The notes under the pieces: model-generated
Told to the model about the DNA's origin: nothing
What the model saw: only the letters and a program-made list of their open reading frames with translations
Databases searched by the model: none
Translations under genes and position numbers: made by a program
DNA from: Cupriavidus sp. EM10
GTDB taxonomy: Bacteria > Pseudomonadota > Gammaproteobacteria > Burkholderiales > Burkholderiaceae
Reading direction: 5' to 3'
Length of the DNA stretch: 64,000 nt
Assembly: GCF_018729255.1 (NCBI RefSeq)
Contig: NZ_CP076060.1
Location: forward strand, 1,922,001-1,986,000
Shown here: one piece after another, positions 1 to 9,674 of the stretch
Position numbering within the stretch: position 1 is the first letter of the stretch
How the letters are laid out: every line of letters starts with the position of its first letter

Positions 1-1
1 G

Positions 2-250
2 CGGGCGCGACTGTCCGTGCTGCGCAAGCCGCTGACCAAGGAACTGGAAAAAGTGGAAAAACGGATGTCGGTCCTGCAAGCCGACAAGACCGTGATCGAC
101 GCCTTTATGGCCGACTCCTCAAGCTACGAGGAAGCCAACAAGGCGAAGCTGATGGAAATGCTGAAGCGCCAGGGCGAGGTCACGGGCGAACTGGACCAGC
201 TGGAAGAGCGCTGGCTGGAACTGCAGGAACAGATCGAGCAGATTGCGTGA
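2..250 (+). CDS. ABC-F family ATPase, C-terminal end (partial)
   Basis: This is the last 82 codons of a gene that starts before the window. The visible part is strongly charged and has heptad spacing (for example KELEKVEKRMSVLQADK and LDQLEERWLELQEQIEQIA), which matches the C-terminal coiled-coil extension that follows the second ATPase domain in Uup/YheS-type ABC-F proteins. Members of this family act on the ribosome or on DNA rather than in membranes. No nucleotide-binding motif lies inside the window, so the assignment depends on the coiled coil alone. The gene ends just before a palindromic repeat. Confidence 0.6.
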   Translation, partial: RARLSVLRKPLTKELEKVEKRMSVLQADKTVIDAFMADSSSYEEANKAKLMEMLKRQGEVTGELDQLEERWLELQEQIEQIA

Positions 251-274
251 GGTAAATCAACTGTCTGGACCTGC

Positions 275-402
275 TCCCCTCTCCCGCATGGCGGGAGAGG
301 GGTTGGGGTGAGGGTAAAAGGGTTCAACAGCGACAGGTCTCATTTTGAACCACCGCGCCCTCTCCCCGGCCCCTCTCCCGCGTCGCGGGAGAGGGGAGAA
401 AA
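275..402. repeat. Composite palindromic intergenic element, copy 1
   Basis: Two hairpins built on CCCTCTCCCGC/GCGGGAGAGGG stand at 276-302 and 371-396. They flank an inner inverted repeat, GGTTCAA at 320-326 and TTTGAACC at 344-351. The whole block reads nearly the same on both strands. It lies between convergent genes (ABC-F and dsbB), where it may act as a bidirectional terminator. A second copy is at 12342-12465. Confidence 0.8.
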
Positions 403-421
403 CCGCGAGTCGAATATCAAT

Positions 422-907
422 TCAGCGGAAATTCCGCTCCCGCCGAATCAGCCCCACCGCCAGCGTCAGCGTCAGGATCAACAGCCAGATCAGCGACCAG
501 GCCGGGATCGACAGGCCGAACAGCGGCGGCAGCGGCGCGGTGCACAGGCCATCGGAATAGAACACCTGGGGCAGCAGCTTGGCCGTCGGCAGCGCGTTGA
601 CCCAGTTTTCGAGCGGATCGATGCCGCAAGAGGCCTTCGGGTTCAGGAGCAGCGACACGTGGTAGCCGGCCACCGCGATACCGGCCACGCCGGACAGCAT
701 GCCCAGCCCCTGCCACAGCGTGCGCGTGTTCTGCGCAATGGCCGCCAGCAGCGAGAAGATGCCGATGCCCAGGAATGCAAAGCGCTGCATGATGCAGAGC
801 GGGCACGGCTGATAGCCCTCCACATACTGCATATACAGCGCGGCGCCGAGCAGCGCGAACGAGACGACGGCGATCAGCAGGAAATAGGCGCGAGAGTTGG
901 CTTGCAT
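422..907 (-). CDS. dsbB: Disulfide bond formation protein B (DsbB)
   Basis: Inner-membrane protein of 161 residues that reoxidises DsbA and passes electrons to quinone. Four hydrophobic membrane segments are visible. The two periplasmic cysteine pairs are present: CPLC at residues 35-38, and C94 (KASCGID) with C122 (DGLCTAP). Length and cysteine spacing fit the family. The ATG at 907 was chosen because the hydrophobic N-terminus MQANSRAYFLLIAVV begins there; the frame stays open further upstream but the sequence there is not protein-like. It is the last gene of an alr-radA-dsbB series on this strand, 137 bases after radA. Confidence 0.95.
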   Translation of the reverse strand: MQANSRAYFLLIAVVSFALLGAALYMQYVEGYQPCPLCIMQRFAFLGIGIFSLLAAIAQNTRTLWQGLGMLSGVAGIAVAGYHVSLLLNPKASCGIDPLENWVNALPTAKLLPQVFYSDGLCTAPLPPLFGLSIPAWSLIWLLILTLTLAVGLIRRERNFR

Positions 908-1044
908 GAATTCAATGACAGGGTGGGCGTCGACGCGAATTATTACCCATTTTCCGTAGCCGCATCGCGCCTGCAGCACATTCCGGCGGGCAGGAAACTG
1001 CGGTCGATTGACGCAGCCCCAAGGTTCCCTCCGCCGGGCTTCGT

Positions 1045-2412
1045 TCAGTCCAGATGCCGCACGCGGTCGATGGCCTGCTCCAGGCGGTCCACGGCGATGA
1101 CCTCCAGCCCGTCGATGGGCTGCTTGGGCGCGTTGGCCTTCGGAATCACGGCCATCGTGAAGCCCAGCTTGGCAGCTTCCTTGAGCCGCTCCTGCCCACG
1201 AGGGCTCGGGCGGATTTCCCCCGCCAGCCCCACTTCGCCAAAGACCACCAGCCCGCGCGGCAGCGGCTTGTTGCGCATCGACGAGTGAATTGATAGCAAA
1301 ACCGCCAGATCGGCGGCCGGCTCCGTAATCTTCACCCCACCCACGGCATTCAGGAAGACGTCCTGGTCGAAGCACGCGATGCCCGCATGCCGGTGCAGCA
1401 CCGCCAGCAGCATGGCCAGCCGGTTCTGCTCCAGGCCTACGGCCAGGCGGCGCGGGTTGGGCACGTTGGCCGTATCGACCAGCGCCTGCACTTCCACCAG
1501 CAACGGGCGGGTGCCCTCCTGCGTCACCAGCACGCACGACCCGGCCACCTGCTCCTCATGCTGCGACAGGAACAGCGCCGACGGATTGCTGATACCGCGC
1601 AGGCCGCGCTCGGTCATCGCAAAAACGCCAAGTTCGTTGACCGCACCGAAGCGGTTCTTGAACGCGCGGATCAGCCGGTGCGACGAATGGGTATCGCCCT
1701 CGAAATACAGCACCGTGTCGACGATATGTTCCAGCACGCGCGGCCCGGCCAGGCTGCCTTCCTTGGTCACGTGGCCCACCAGGATGATCGTGATGTCGCT
1801 GCTCTTGGCGATACGGGTCAACTGCGCCGCGCATTCGCGCACCTGGGCCACCGAGCCCGGCGCCGAGGTCAGCGCCTCCGAATACAGCGTCTGGATCGAG
1901 TCGATCACGGCCACGTCGGGCTTGTCGGCGTCCAGCGCGGCCTGGATCTTCTCCAGCTGGATCTCGGGCAGCAGGCCCAGCGTGGCGGCCTCCACCCCCA
2001 GCCGCTGCGCACGCAACGCAATCTGGGCGCCCGATTCCTCGCCACTGACATAGAGCACGCGCCGGCTGGCCGACAGGTTGGCCAGCGTCTGCAACAGCAG
2101 CGTGGATTTGCCGATGCCGGGGTCGCCGCCAATCAGCACCACCCCGCCCGACACCAGCCCGCCGCCCAGCACGCGGTCGAATTCGTCGATGCCCGTGGTA
2201 AAGCGCGGCACATCGGCGGCTTCGATCTCGCTCAGCTTGCGGACCACGGCCGACGCCGCCAGCGGCTGGAAGCGGCGCGCCGCCGACGACCCGGAATCGG
2301 CCACGGTTTCCACCAGCGTGTTCCACGCGTTGCATTGCGGGCACTGGCCCGCCCAGCGCGGCGTGGTACCGCCGCACTCTGTACAGGTATAGACAGTCTT
2401 GGTCTTGGCCAT
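1045..2412 (-). CDS. radA: DNA repair protein RadA
   Basis: RadA (Sms) is a RecA-like ATPase with helicase activity that helps process branched recombination intermediates. The 455 residues show an N-terminal zinc finger (C10, C13, C24, C27), a Walker A motif GGDPGIGKS around residues 93-101, the RadA-specific KNRFG motif near residue 252, and a C-terminal Lon-protease-like domain containing GVKITEPAADLAVLLS. Length is typical. The start at 2412 is the methionine directly before the zinc finger. It follows alr by 30 bases, so the two are probably co-transcribed. Confidence 0.97.
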   Translation of the reverse strand: MAKTKTVYTCTECGGTTPRWAGQCPQCNAWNTLVETVADSGSSAARRFQPLAASAVVRKLSEIEAADVPRFTTGIDEFDRVLGGGLVSGGVVLIGGDPGIGKSTLLLQTLANLSASRRVLYVSGEESGAQIALRAQRLGVEAATLGLLPEIQLEKIQAALDADKPDVAVIDSIQTLYSEALTSAPGSVAQVRECAAQLTRIAKSSDITIILVGHVTKEGSLAGPRVLEHIVDTVLYFEGDTHSSHRLIRAFKNRFGAVNELGVFAMTERGLRGISNPSALFLSQHEEQVAGSCVLVTQEGTRPLLVEVQALVDTANVPNPRRLAVGLEQNRLAMLLAVLHRHAGIACFDQDVFLNAVGGVKITEPAADLAVLLSIHSSMRNKPLPRGLVVFGEVGLAGEIRPSPRGQERLKEAAKLGFTMAVIPKANAPKQPIDGLEVIAVDRLEQAIDRVRHLD

Positions 2413-2442
2413 CGATGACTTGGGGGTAAGGCGGGAACGGGC

Positions 2443-3551
2443 TCAGGCGACGGAGTCGGCCGTGGTCAGCATGGCCACCGTGGTCGGCACACGCGGCGCC
2501 AGCGCGCACATCAGCTCATAGCCGACCGTGCCGCTGGCGGCGGCCACATCGTCGATCGGCAGGCCATGGCCCACAGCGTGACCGGGGTGCCGACCTTGGC
2601 CTTCGGGCACGGCGTCAGGTCCACGCAGATCATGTCCATCGACACCCGGCCCACCAGTTCGGTGCGCGTGCCGTCGACCAGCACCGGGGCACGCTTGTCG
2701 CCCCAGCCCGACGCGTGCCGCGGGTAGCCGTCGGCATAACCGCAGGCCACCACGCCGATGCGCATGGCGCGGTCAGCGGTAAACATCGAGCCATAGCCGA
2801 CCGTATCGCCGGGCTGCAGGTCCTGCACGCCGATCAGTTCGCTATGCAGCGACATCGCGGGCTGCAGGCCGGTGCTGGCGATGTCGGCCGACAGCCCGGT
2901 CGGCGAGCCGCCGTACAGGATCACGCCAGGCCGCACCCAGTTGCGATGGGCCGACGGATGCCAGAGCACCGCCGCCGAATTCGCCAGACTGACCTCGCCC
3001 GGCAGGTTGGCCGTGGCCGTCTCGAATGCCTCGATCTGGTGCGCGATGCCGCGCGGGCTGTCGGCATCGGAGAAATGGGTCATGTGGACGATGCTGCCCA
3101 CCCAGGGCATGGTGCGGGCGCGTTCCCAGGCCGCCCGGTACTGGGCGGGCCTGAAGCCCAGGCGGTTCATGCCGGTGTTGAGCTTGAGCTGGATGGCCAG
3201 CGGACCCTTGGGCCGAGCCTGCTCCAGCATGCGCAGCTGTTCCTCGCAGTGGATGGCGGTGGTCAGGCGATATTGCTCGATCACGGGAACATCCTGCGGC
3301 TGGAAGAATCCCTCCAGGAGCAGGATCGGACCCTGCCAGCCCAGTTCGCGCAGCAGCACGGCCTCGTTGAGGTCCAGCAGGCCAAAGCCGTCGGCGCCCT
3401 TCAGGCCGGCGAACGCGCGGCGGATGCCATGGCCGTAGGCATTGGCCTTGACGACCGCCCAGACGCGGGAATCCGGCGCATGGCGGCGCACCACTTCAAG
3501 GTTGTTGGCCAGCGCGGGCTGGTGGATGACAGCGTGAATGGGTCTTGGCAT
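2443..3551 (-). CDS. alr: Alanine racemase, reading frame broken by one missing base
   Basis: PLP-dependent conversion of L- to D-alanine for peptidoglycan. The PLP lysine is K35 in [10 protein letters not shown] and the catalytic tyrosine is Y253 in VGYGSMF. The frame breaks near residue 327, at the CCC run at 2570-2572. One extra C there turns [10 protein letters not shown] into [13 protein letters not shown] and continues through [14 protein letters not shown] to a stop at 2443, giving a normal 369-residue protein. Without the repair, translation runs into an unrelated tail ending at 2511. Since alr is normally required, a sequencing deletion is more likely than gene loss. Start ATG at 3551 precedes the conserved MPRPIHAVI. 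Confidence 0.9.
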
Positions 3552-4022
3552 GGGTATGACTGCTTGCGTGGGCTGCCGAACGAAGTTCTGCACCAGATGC
3601 GGGAAGACCCGGTCGGCAACCCGCTGGATTCGGGCGTTTAGGTGGCACACACTGTGCGGTAACAGGCCTGCGGAACCACCTGGCTTGAGCGGACGCACCG
3701 GCGCCACCTGGCGCAGGCGATATTTGACCACATCCGACGGACGATTCCGGGAATCCATCCGGGCATGTACTGTCCAATGCGCGTCCGCCGGTGTGCTGAA
3801 ATGTCGCGGATTCGTGATATAAAGCCGGACGCTCCGGCCATGTTTTAAAAGAGAAGCAATATGTCAATGACGGTCAGGCAAGCCGCGAGGCGCGCGAAAG
3901 TAGCGTCGCCGCCCCACTTTGACAAGACAGGTGCAACAGGTTCCCCGCAAGCGACGGCACTACCGGCCGGAGCACTTTTGCCCGTCCGCACGGACACCCG
4001 CGATGGAGACAAAGTCCAAGGT
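3552..4022. other. Intergenic region between divergent alr and lplT
   Basis: About 470 bases that must carry the promoters of both the alr-radA-dsbB series and lplT. An in-frame ATG at 3861 with a purine-rich stretch AGAGAAG before it could start lplT 54 codons earlier, but the extra residues are not hydrophobic and look unlike the family. I see no RNA gene or strong hairpin here. Confidence 0.4.
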
Positions 4023-5341
4023 ATGAAGAAGGGTTTCTACACGATCATGGCCGCGCAGTTCTTTTCGTCGCTGGCCGACAATGCCCTGCTCATCGCGGCC
4101 ATTGCCCTTCTTACCGAATTGCATTCCCCGCAGTGGATGACGCCGCTGCTCAAGCTGTTCTTCGTGCTGTCCTATGTGGTGCTGGCGGCATTCGTGGGCG
4201 CCTTCGCCGACTCCATGCCCAAGGGCAAGGTGATGCTGATCACCAATGCCATCAAGATCGTGGGCTGCGCCATCATGATGTTCGGGCTGCACCCGCTGCT
4301 GGCCTACGGCGTGGTCGGCTTCGGCGCCGCGGCGTACTCGCCCGCCAAATACGGCATCCTGACCGAGCTGCTGCCCCCGAGAAACTGGTGATGGCCAATG
4401 GCTGGATCGAAGGCCTGACGGTCGGCTCGATCATCCTGGGCACGGTCGTGGGCGGCGCGCTGATCTCGGTCCACCTGTCGGCGATCCTGCTGCGCTTCGA
4501 CCTGCCCTATGTCGACACCGGCATCAACACCCCCGCCGAAGCCGCGATGGTGGTGATCATGCTGTTCTACTTCGTCGCCGCCATGTTCAACCTGTTCATC
4601 CCGGACACCGGCGCGCGCTATCCCCAGCAGGAAAAGAACCCGATCAAGCTGATTGCCGAATTCGGCGACTGCTTCATCGCGCTGTGGCGCGACAAGCTGG
4701 GCCAGATCTCGCTGGCCGTCACCACGCTGTTCTGGGGCGTGGGCGCCACGCTGCAGTTCATCGTGCTCAAGTGGGCCGAGAAGTCGCTCGGGCTGAACCT
4801 GTCGCAAGGTGCCCTGCTCCAGGCCGTGGTGGCCGTGGGCGTGGCCGTCGGGGCCATCGCGGCCGCCGCGCGCATCCCGCTGCGCAAGTCGCTGTCGGTG
4901 CTGCCATTCGGCGTGGCCATGGGCGCCACCGTGATCCTGATGGCGTTCTACACCAAGGACACCATGCCGGCCGTCACGCTGGACGTGCTGGGCATGGCGA
5001 TGCCGCTGCATATGGCCATCGCCTATGTATTCCTGATGATCGTGGGCGCCATGTCGGGCTACTTCGTGGTACCGATGAATGCGCTGCTGCAACACCGGGG
5101 CCATGTGCTGCTGTCGGCCGGCCATTCGATCGCGGTGCAGAACTTCAACGAGAACGTGTCGGTGCTGCTGATGCTGTGCCTGTACGCGCTGCTGATCAAG
5201 CTGAATGTGCCGATCGGCTTCGTGATCGTCGCGCTGGGCCTGTTCATCGTGGCGACCATGGCCCTGGTCATGCGCCTGCACAAGCACAACGTCAAGATGT
5301 ACAACTCGCTGGCGATGATCGGCGAGGACAAGCACCACTAG
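4023..5341 (+). CDS. lplT: Lysophospholipid transporter LplT (MFS), frame broken by one missing base
   Basis: Major-facilitator protein that flips lysophospholipids to the inner leaflet for reacylation. The N-terminal half has the LplT-like start MKKGFYTIMAAQFFSSLADN, and the rest has about twelve hydrophobic segments. The frame ends prematurely at 4391 (LPPRNW). Adding one C to the CCCCC run at 4374-4378 gives LPPEKLVMANGWIEGLTVGS, the conserved continuation, and a total of 439 residues ending at 5341. The aas acyltransferase usually paired with lplT in enterobacteria is not beside it. Probably functional if the missing base is an assembly error. Confidence 0.88.
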
Positions 5342-5377
5342 CCTTTCCAGCCCTCTTCACCACGCGCCGGGTGCCTC

Positions 5378-6505
5378 TCAGGGCGCCCCGGCGCGCAGCG
5401 CGGCCCGCGCCTCCCAGTCGTCCGGCACCACGAATCCGCGCGAGCGTTCGCGCCAGATGCCCGGCATCGCTTCATCCTGAATCAGTTCGCAGACCATCAC
5501 GGGGCCTTCCCGGCGCCACGTGTGCACCGCGTCGGCAAAGCGTTCCGCCAGCGACGCGTGCATCGCCGCCGCAGTCTCGGTGGCGCTGTCGGCCACGCGG
5601 GCGCCCGATAGCCAGTCGGACCGGGAGAGCCGGCACCAGCGCAGGTGGCTCCGGGACGGGTCCGACGCCCGGGCGTGCCAGTCGGCAAGCGGCGCCCACC
5701 ACCCGTTCAGGTGATCGGGCGCGATGCCCAGGGTGTCCAGCCCGGCCGGCACGATGCCGTCGCGATAGAACAGCCAGCCCAGCAGATACACTTCGCTGCG
5801 ATCCACGGGATGCCCGACCAGCGCCTGCGCCTCGGCCGTACGCCCCAGCGGCAGCTGGCGCCGCACGATGTGTTCGAGCTTGTCCCCCAGACGGTCGACC
5901 AGGTTCGGCCCGACAAAGGCGCGATGCCCCGCCACGCCCTCCACCATCAGGTAGAACTTGGCCGCCATTTCCCAGTGGACCACGGCCGCGCTGGCCGGAT
6001 CGCGCCAGATCACGTCGAGTTCGCCCAGCGTCTGCACGCCATGGCCGTTCGCGCGCCGGATCGGCACGTTGGCGGCCAGCAGGTCCACGCCCTGCGTATG
6101 CCGCAGCGCAAAGTGCAGCAGCCGCTCGGCGTGACGCCCCAGGCGCAGGCTGCGGCTGCCGGTCGGGTCCGGATGCAGGCTGAGTTCGGCGATGGTTTCG
6201 GGCAGGATGCCCGGATCGGCTTGCGACAGCCAGGCTTCCCAGGCGGCCTGGGCACCGGCCGGCCACTGCGCCAGCCGCGCGGGGCCATCGGGATAACCAT
6301 CGGGTAGATGAGAGAGCAGCGCCGGAGACAACGAGCACCATGCCAGGTCGCGCGTGCGCTGCGACGCCGCGCGGCACCAGAGCGGCAATGACGCGTCCGC
6401 CGCGGCCGGCGCACAGCCGCCCGGTGGCGTCACTTGCGCGAGATCAGGCTTGAGCTCCCGCACGATCGTGGACCTCGCGCGCCAGGCACAGGTCTTCCCA
6501 GGCAC
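5378..6505 (-). CDS. DUF1853 family protein
   Basis: Up to 375 residues and soluble, with the pattern of DUF1853: RTRDLAWCSLSPALL near the N-terminus, then LGRHAERLLHFALRH, GELDVIWRD and VHWEMAAKFYL in the middle. The GELD and HWE patterns resemble PD-(D/E)XK nuclease cores, but that is inference and no function is established. The start is uncertain: the ATG at 6505 overlaps the glycosylase gene by 62 bases, while a GTG at 6433 would begin just after that gene stops and keep all conserved sequence. It follows the tsaB-rimI-udg series on the same strand. Confidence 0.75.
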   Translation of the reverse strand: MPGKTCAWRARSTIVRELKPDLAQVTPPGGCAPAAADASLPLWCRAASQRTRDLAWCSLSPALLSHLPDGYPDGPARLAQWPAGAQAAWEAWLSQADPGILPETIAELSLHPDPTGSRSLRLGRHAERLLHFALRHTQGVDLLAANVPIRRANGHGVQTLGELDVIWRDPASAAVVHWEMAAKFYLMVEGVAGHRAFVGPNLVDRLGDKLEHIVRRQLPLGRTAEAQALVGHPVDRSEVYLLGWLFYRDGIVPAGLDTLGIAPDHLNGWWAPLADWHARASDPSRSHLRWCRLSRSDWLSGARVADSATETAAAMHASLAERFADAVHTWRREGPVMVCELIQDEAMPGIWRERSRGFVVPDDWEARAALRAGAP

Positions 6506-7358
6506 GCGCCTTGTCGGTCAGCGTGCGCAGCAGGTAGGCGGGGTGATAGGTCACCACCACGGGAATGCCCTCGTAGGTATGCACGGTGCCGCGCAGCTTG
6601 CCGATGGGCGTGGTCGAGCGCAGCAGGGACTGCGCCGCAAAGCGGCCCAGCACCACGATGACCTTCGGCTGGATCAGCGCGATCTGGCGCTTCAGATAGG
6701 GCTCGCACTGCGCCACTTCGTCCGGCTCGGGGTTCCGGTTGCCCGGCGGCCGGCACTTGAGCACGTTGGCGATATAGACATTGCGTCCGCGCGCCAGGCC
6801 CAGCGCGCCCAGCATGTTGTCGAGCAGCTTGCCGGCCTGGCCGACGAACGGCTCGCCCTGCAGGTCCTCGTTCTCGCCCGGTGCCTCGCCCACCAGCATC
6901 CATTCGGCCTGGGTATCGCCAACGCCGAATACGGTCTGTGTGCGCGTGCCGCAAAGTCCACATGCGGTGCAGCCGGCCACGCTGTCGGCCAGTTCCGCCC
7001 ACGGCATCGCGGCGATGGCGGCCTCGCGGCCGGCCTGCTCGGGCAGCCGTACGAGCGGCTGTTCCACCCTTGGCGCCACGGGGCGATCCGGGTTCGGCGC
7101 GTCGAAGGCCTCGACGGTCGCGGCCATTTCCACGGCATCGTCGATATCGTCAGGGATTTCGTTCGGGATGCTGGCCGGCTGGCGCGGCATGGCGGTTTCC
7201 ACCGGGCGCGCTTCGGCCATCACGGCTTCCATGGCGGCTTCGGGGGCCACGACTTCGGCGACCGCGACCTCTACCCCAGCCTCGTCAGCTCGCACCTGGC
7301 GCGGCACCCACTCGGCCGGGATGCCCAGGGCTTCCAGGAATATCGCGCGGCGGTTCAT
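6444..7358 (-). CDS. Family 4 (iron-sulfur) uracil-DNA glycosylase
   Basis: Removes uracil from DNA at the start of base-excision repair. The C-terminal two thirds contain the active-site loop [29 protein letters not shown] and the HPAYLLR motif. Cysteines in [14 protein letters not shown] and AQCEPY are the expected ligands of a 4Fe-4S cluster. The first 110 or so residues after the conserved N-terminus are an acidic, alanine- and proline-rich linker, so the protein (304 residues) is longer than minimal members. ATG at 7358 overlaps the stop of rimI by ATGA, indicating translational coupling. Confidence 0.92.
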   Translation of the reverse strand: MNRRAIFLEALGIPAEWVPRQVRADEAGVEVAVAEVVAPEAAMEAVMAEARPVETAMPRQPASIPNEIPDDIDDAVEMAATVEAFDAPNPDRPVAPRVEQPLVRLPEQAGREAAIAAMPWAELADSVAGCTACGLCGTRTQTVFGVGDTQAEWMLVGEAPGENEDLQGEPFVGQAGKLLDNMLGALGLARGRNVYIANVLKCRPPGNRNPEPDEVAQCEPYLKRQIALIQPKVIVVLGRFAAQSLLRSTTPIGKLRGTVHTYEGIPVVVTYHPAYLLRTLTDKARAWEDLCLAREVHDRAGAQA

Positions 7359-7909
7359 GCCGGTTCTCCGTCAACGCTGGCAGGCCAGACGCGGCGCAGC
7401 ACCAGCGCGTCCTCGCGTCCCAGCGCCGTGGCCGGGTAGTAGCCCTTGCGGCGGCCGATTTCGACAAACCCCGCTTCCAGGTACAGCGCCAGCGCGCCGA
7501 TATTCGACGGGCGCACCTCCAGCAGCATCGTCTGCAGCCGGTGCGCGTGCGACGTGGCCAGCGCGATGGACAGCAGCAGCCGCCCGTAGCCCTGCCGCTG
7601 GTGGTTCGGGTCGATGGTGATATTGAGCAGGTGCATCTCGTCGACCACCGGCATCAACATCGCGTAGCCGATCAGCGCCGTCGCCGGATCGCGCAGCGTC
7701 AGGCCGAAATGCCCGGCCTTGAGCGAATTCTCGAAATTGCCGCGCGTCCACGGATGGCTGTACGCACGCTGCTCGATCTCGGCCACTGCCGGCAGGTCGC
7801 GGGCGCTCATGTGATCGAGCGCCCAGCCCGGCGCCAGCGCCGGCATGACCGGCACGGTCGGCCATTCGGGGTGCTCGGGGCGCTCGGCGGGCAGCAGCGC
7901 GGCGCTCAT
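7355..7909 (-). CDS. rimI: Ribosomal protein S18 alanine N-acetyltransferase RimI
   Basis: GNAT-family acetyltransferase of 184 residues. The acetyl-CoA binding motif is [15 protein letters not shown], and the C-terminal part contains [20 protein letters not shown], both typical of RimI. It carries about 30 residues before the GNAT core ([16 protein letters not shown]). ATG at 7909 overlaps the expected tsaB stop at 7906-7908, and its own stop overlaps the glycosylase start, so tsaB-rimI-udg form one coupled operon. RimI modifies the product of rpsR, found at 56.8 kb in this window. Confidence 0.92.
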   Translation of the reverse strand: MSAALLPAERPEHPEWPTVPVMPALAPGWALDHMSARDLPAVAEIEQRAYSHPWTRGNFENSLKAGHFGLTLRDPATALIGYAMLMPVVDEMHLLNITIDPNHQRQGYGRLLLSIALATSHAHRLQTMLLEVRPSNIGALALYLEAGFVEIGRRKGYYPATALGREDALVLRRVWPASVDGEPA

Positions 7910-8678
7910 CGCGTATCCCCTGCGCGGCCAGCGCGGCGGCCTTCGCGGCGGCCACGGCCTCGCGCTCGACGATGGTCTGGGCAACCTTGTCGCGCACGTA
8001 GATCGGCATGGCGTCGGCGGCGGGAATCGTCTCGCCACGTGCCAGCGCGCGCTGGGCAAGCGACACCATGGCGCGGGCATCGGGCATGGCGTCGGGCACC
8101 GTGCGCGCGGCCTGGCCCGCCGCCGTCAGGCGGTCGCCGAAGACGGTCAGCGCGTTACCGGCCAGCCAGAAATCCCCATTGGGCGCGGCGATCGATTCCG
8201 GCGCGCCAACCTGCATGGCGCCTTCCATGATCCAGTCGCCTGCCGCATCCTCCCAGCGGAACGTGGCGGCATAGGCTTCGTCCATGCGCGCATCGATGGC
8301 GACCAGCACCGCCGTGCCCGCTGGCAGGGCCACGCCGTCAGGCGTGACGTTGCGTACGCTTTCGGCACACGCCATCAGCACGTTGACGGGAATGACGGGC
8401 AGGTCCGCCCCGAAGGCAAGGCCCTGCGCCACACCGCACGCGGTACGCAGCCCGGTAAAGGAGCCGGGACCCGCGCCAAAGGCGATGGCGGCGCAGTCGG
8501 CCAGGCGGATGCCGGCCTCGGCCAACACTTCGCCGGCGGCCGGCAGCACGCGCGACGACGAACGCGCGCCGGTGTGCTCATGACGGGAGAAACACTCGGC
8601 GGCGCCGTCTGTGGCGGCGCGCCCGAGTGCAACGGAACACCACTCTGTGGAGGTCTCGACAGCAAGAATCCAGGACAT
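7906..8678 (-). CDS. tsaB: tRNA threonylcarbamoyladenosine biosynthesis protein TsaB, probable one-base frameshift at its end
   Basis: Partner of TsaD in making the t6A base next to the anticodon of ANN-decoding tRNAs. The N-terminus MSWILAVETSTEWCSVALG and the motif GPGSFTGLRTACGVAQGLA are diagnostic of the ASKHA-fold TsaB family. As written, the frame runs on through rimI to 7371. One extra C in the CCCC run at 7917-7920 would give a stop at 7906 (AAQGDTR-stop), a 257-residue protein of normal size, and an ATGA overlap with rimI. That clean junction makes a missing base the better explanation than a TsaB-RimI fusion. Confidence 0.88.
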
Positions 8679-8833
8679 GGCGCGATTGTATCCGCTGGCG
8701 GGGCAAAGCAGTATTGGCAACGGCACGCCCGCCGACGCGGCAACCGAGGGCTTCCTCGACTTTTTTGCACCGAAACGGACGGCCGCGGCGCTTATCATCG
8801 GCCCTGTTCAACGCATTGCTACACGGAGACCCC

Positions 8834-9103
8834 ATGAGCGACCTGCAAGCCCAATTCGACCAGGCCCAAATCGACGTCAAGACGCTGTCGGAGCGTCCCA
8901 ACAACATGACGCTGCTGCGCCTGTACGCGCTGTACAAGCAAGGTGCCGAGGGCGACGCCCACGGGGACAAGCCCGGCATGACCGATTTCGTCGGCCGCTA
9001 CAAGTTCGAGGCCTGGGAAGCCCTCAAGGGCACCACCCAGGACGACGCCAAGCAGAAATATGTCGAACTGGTGGGCGACCTGCTGGCCGGCCGCGCCAGC
9101 TGA
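8834..9103 (+). CDS. Acyl-CoA-binding protein
   Basis: Small 89-residue protein matching the four-helix acyl-CoA-binding fold over its whole length. Hallmarks are LSERPNNMTLLRLYALYKQG, GDAHGDKPGMTDFVGRYKFEAW and the conserved KYVELV near the C-terminus. These proteins bind and buffer long-chain acyl-CoA esters in the cytosol. ATG at 8834 has GGAGAC upstream. It is divergent from tsaB and appears to be a single-gene unit. Confidence 0.93.
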   Translation: MSDLQAQFDQAQIDVKTLSERPNNMTLLRLYALYKQGAEGDAHGDKPGMTDFVGRYKFEAWEALKGTTQDDAKQKYVELVGDLLAGRAS

Positions 9104-9218
9104 CCTGCCCCAGGCGGACGGCCAGGCGCCGTCCGCCCGCCATTCAGCCGCTGTCTTTCCTGCCGATAACCAGACTATCCGCAATGTATCTGGCTACCAT
9201 GCCGTGGTTCAGGAAGAC

Positions 9219-9593
9219 ATGAAGACCTACCGAGTGCTGTTCAGCGTCTGCGCGCTGATGCTGCCGACGGCGCCGATGGCCGCGCCCCGCGCGCCGTCCC
9301 GGCCTGCCGAGCTCGCGGCCCCGGCCTACGATCCCGTCCGCTACAAGTCCTGCACCGTCTATGCCGCGACGGCGATGTCCGCCGCGATCGACATGCGTAC
9401 CCATGGCTACAGCGCCAAACGCGCCCTGTTCGAAGGCGGCAATCCGCCCTCCGCGCCGATGGTGGCGCTGACCGAGTTCGCGGCATCGGCCATCCAGGCC
9501 CGCCCGGCCAGCGGGCGCGAGGCTGCGTCGATACTGAGCGGCTTTCTGGCCGGCGTCTGCTACCAGCGCAACGAACTGCCCACGCTGCAGTAA
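9219..9593 (+). CDS. Small secreted protein of unknown function
   Basis: Predicted 124-residue protein with a signal peptide (MKTYRVLFSVCALMLPTAPMAA). The mature part has two cysteines (YKSCTVYAA and AGVCYQRNE) that could form a disulfide. I do not recognise a family. Upstream bases AGGAAGAC can serve as ribosome binding site for the ATG at 9219. It is separated from the acyl-CoA-binding gene by 115 bases and faces the MFS gene that follows. Confidence 0.6.
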   Translation: MKTYRVLFSVCALMLPTAPMAAPRAPSRPAELAAPAYDPVRYKSCTVYAATAMSAAIDMRTHGYSAKRALFEGGNPPSAPMVALTEFAASAIQARPASGREAASILSGFLAGVCYQRNELPTLQ

Positions 9594-9674
9594 GAGGCAA
9601 AGACCTGCGGCACGTTCCTGAGCCAGAACCGCCAGACGCTGACTGCGGAGCGCCAAGGGGGCACGAAACAGGCG

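Noticed and set aside
422..1537. Frame that extends dsbB upstream through radA
   Set aside because: The upstream part is antisense-like, glycine/arginine-rich sequence overlapping radA in the same direction. DsbB starts at 907.
7371..8798. One long frame that would fuse TsaB with a RimI-region peptide
   Set aside because: The second half reads rimI in the wrong frame and is low-complexity. One extra base gives a normal TsaB stop with an ATGA overlap.
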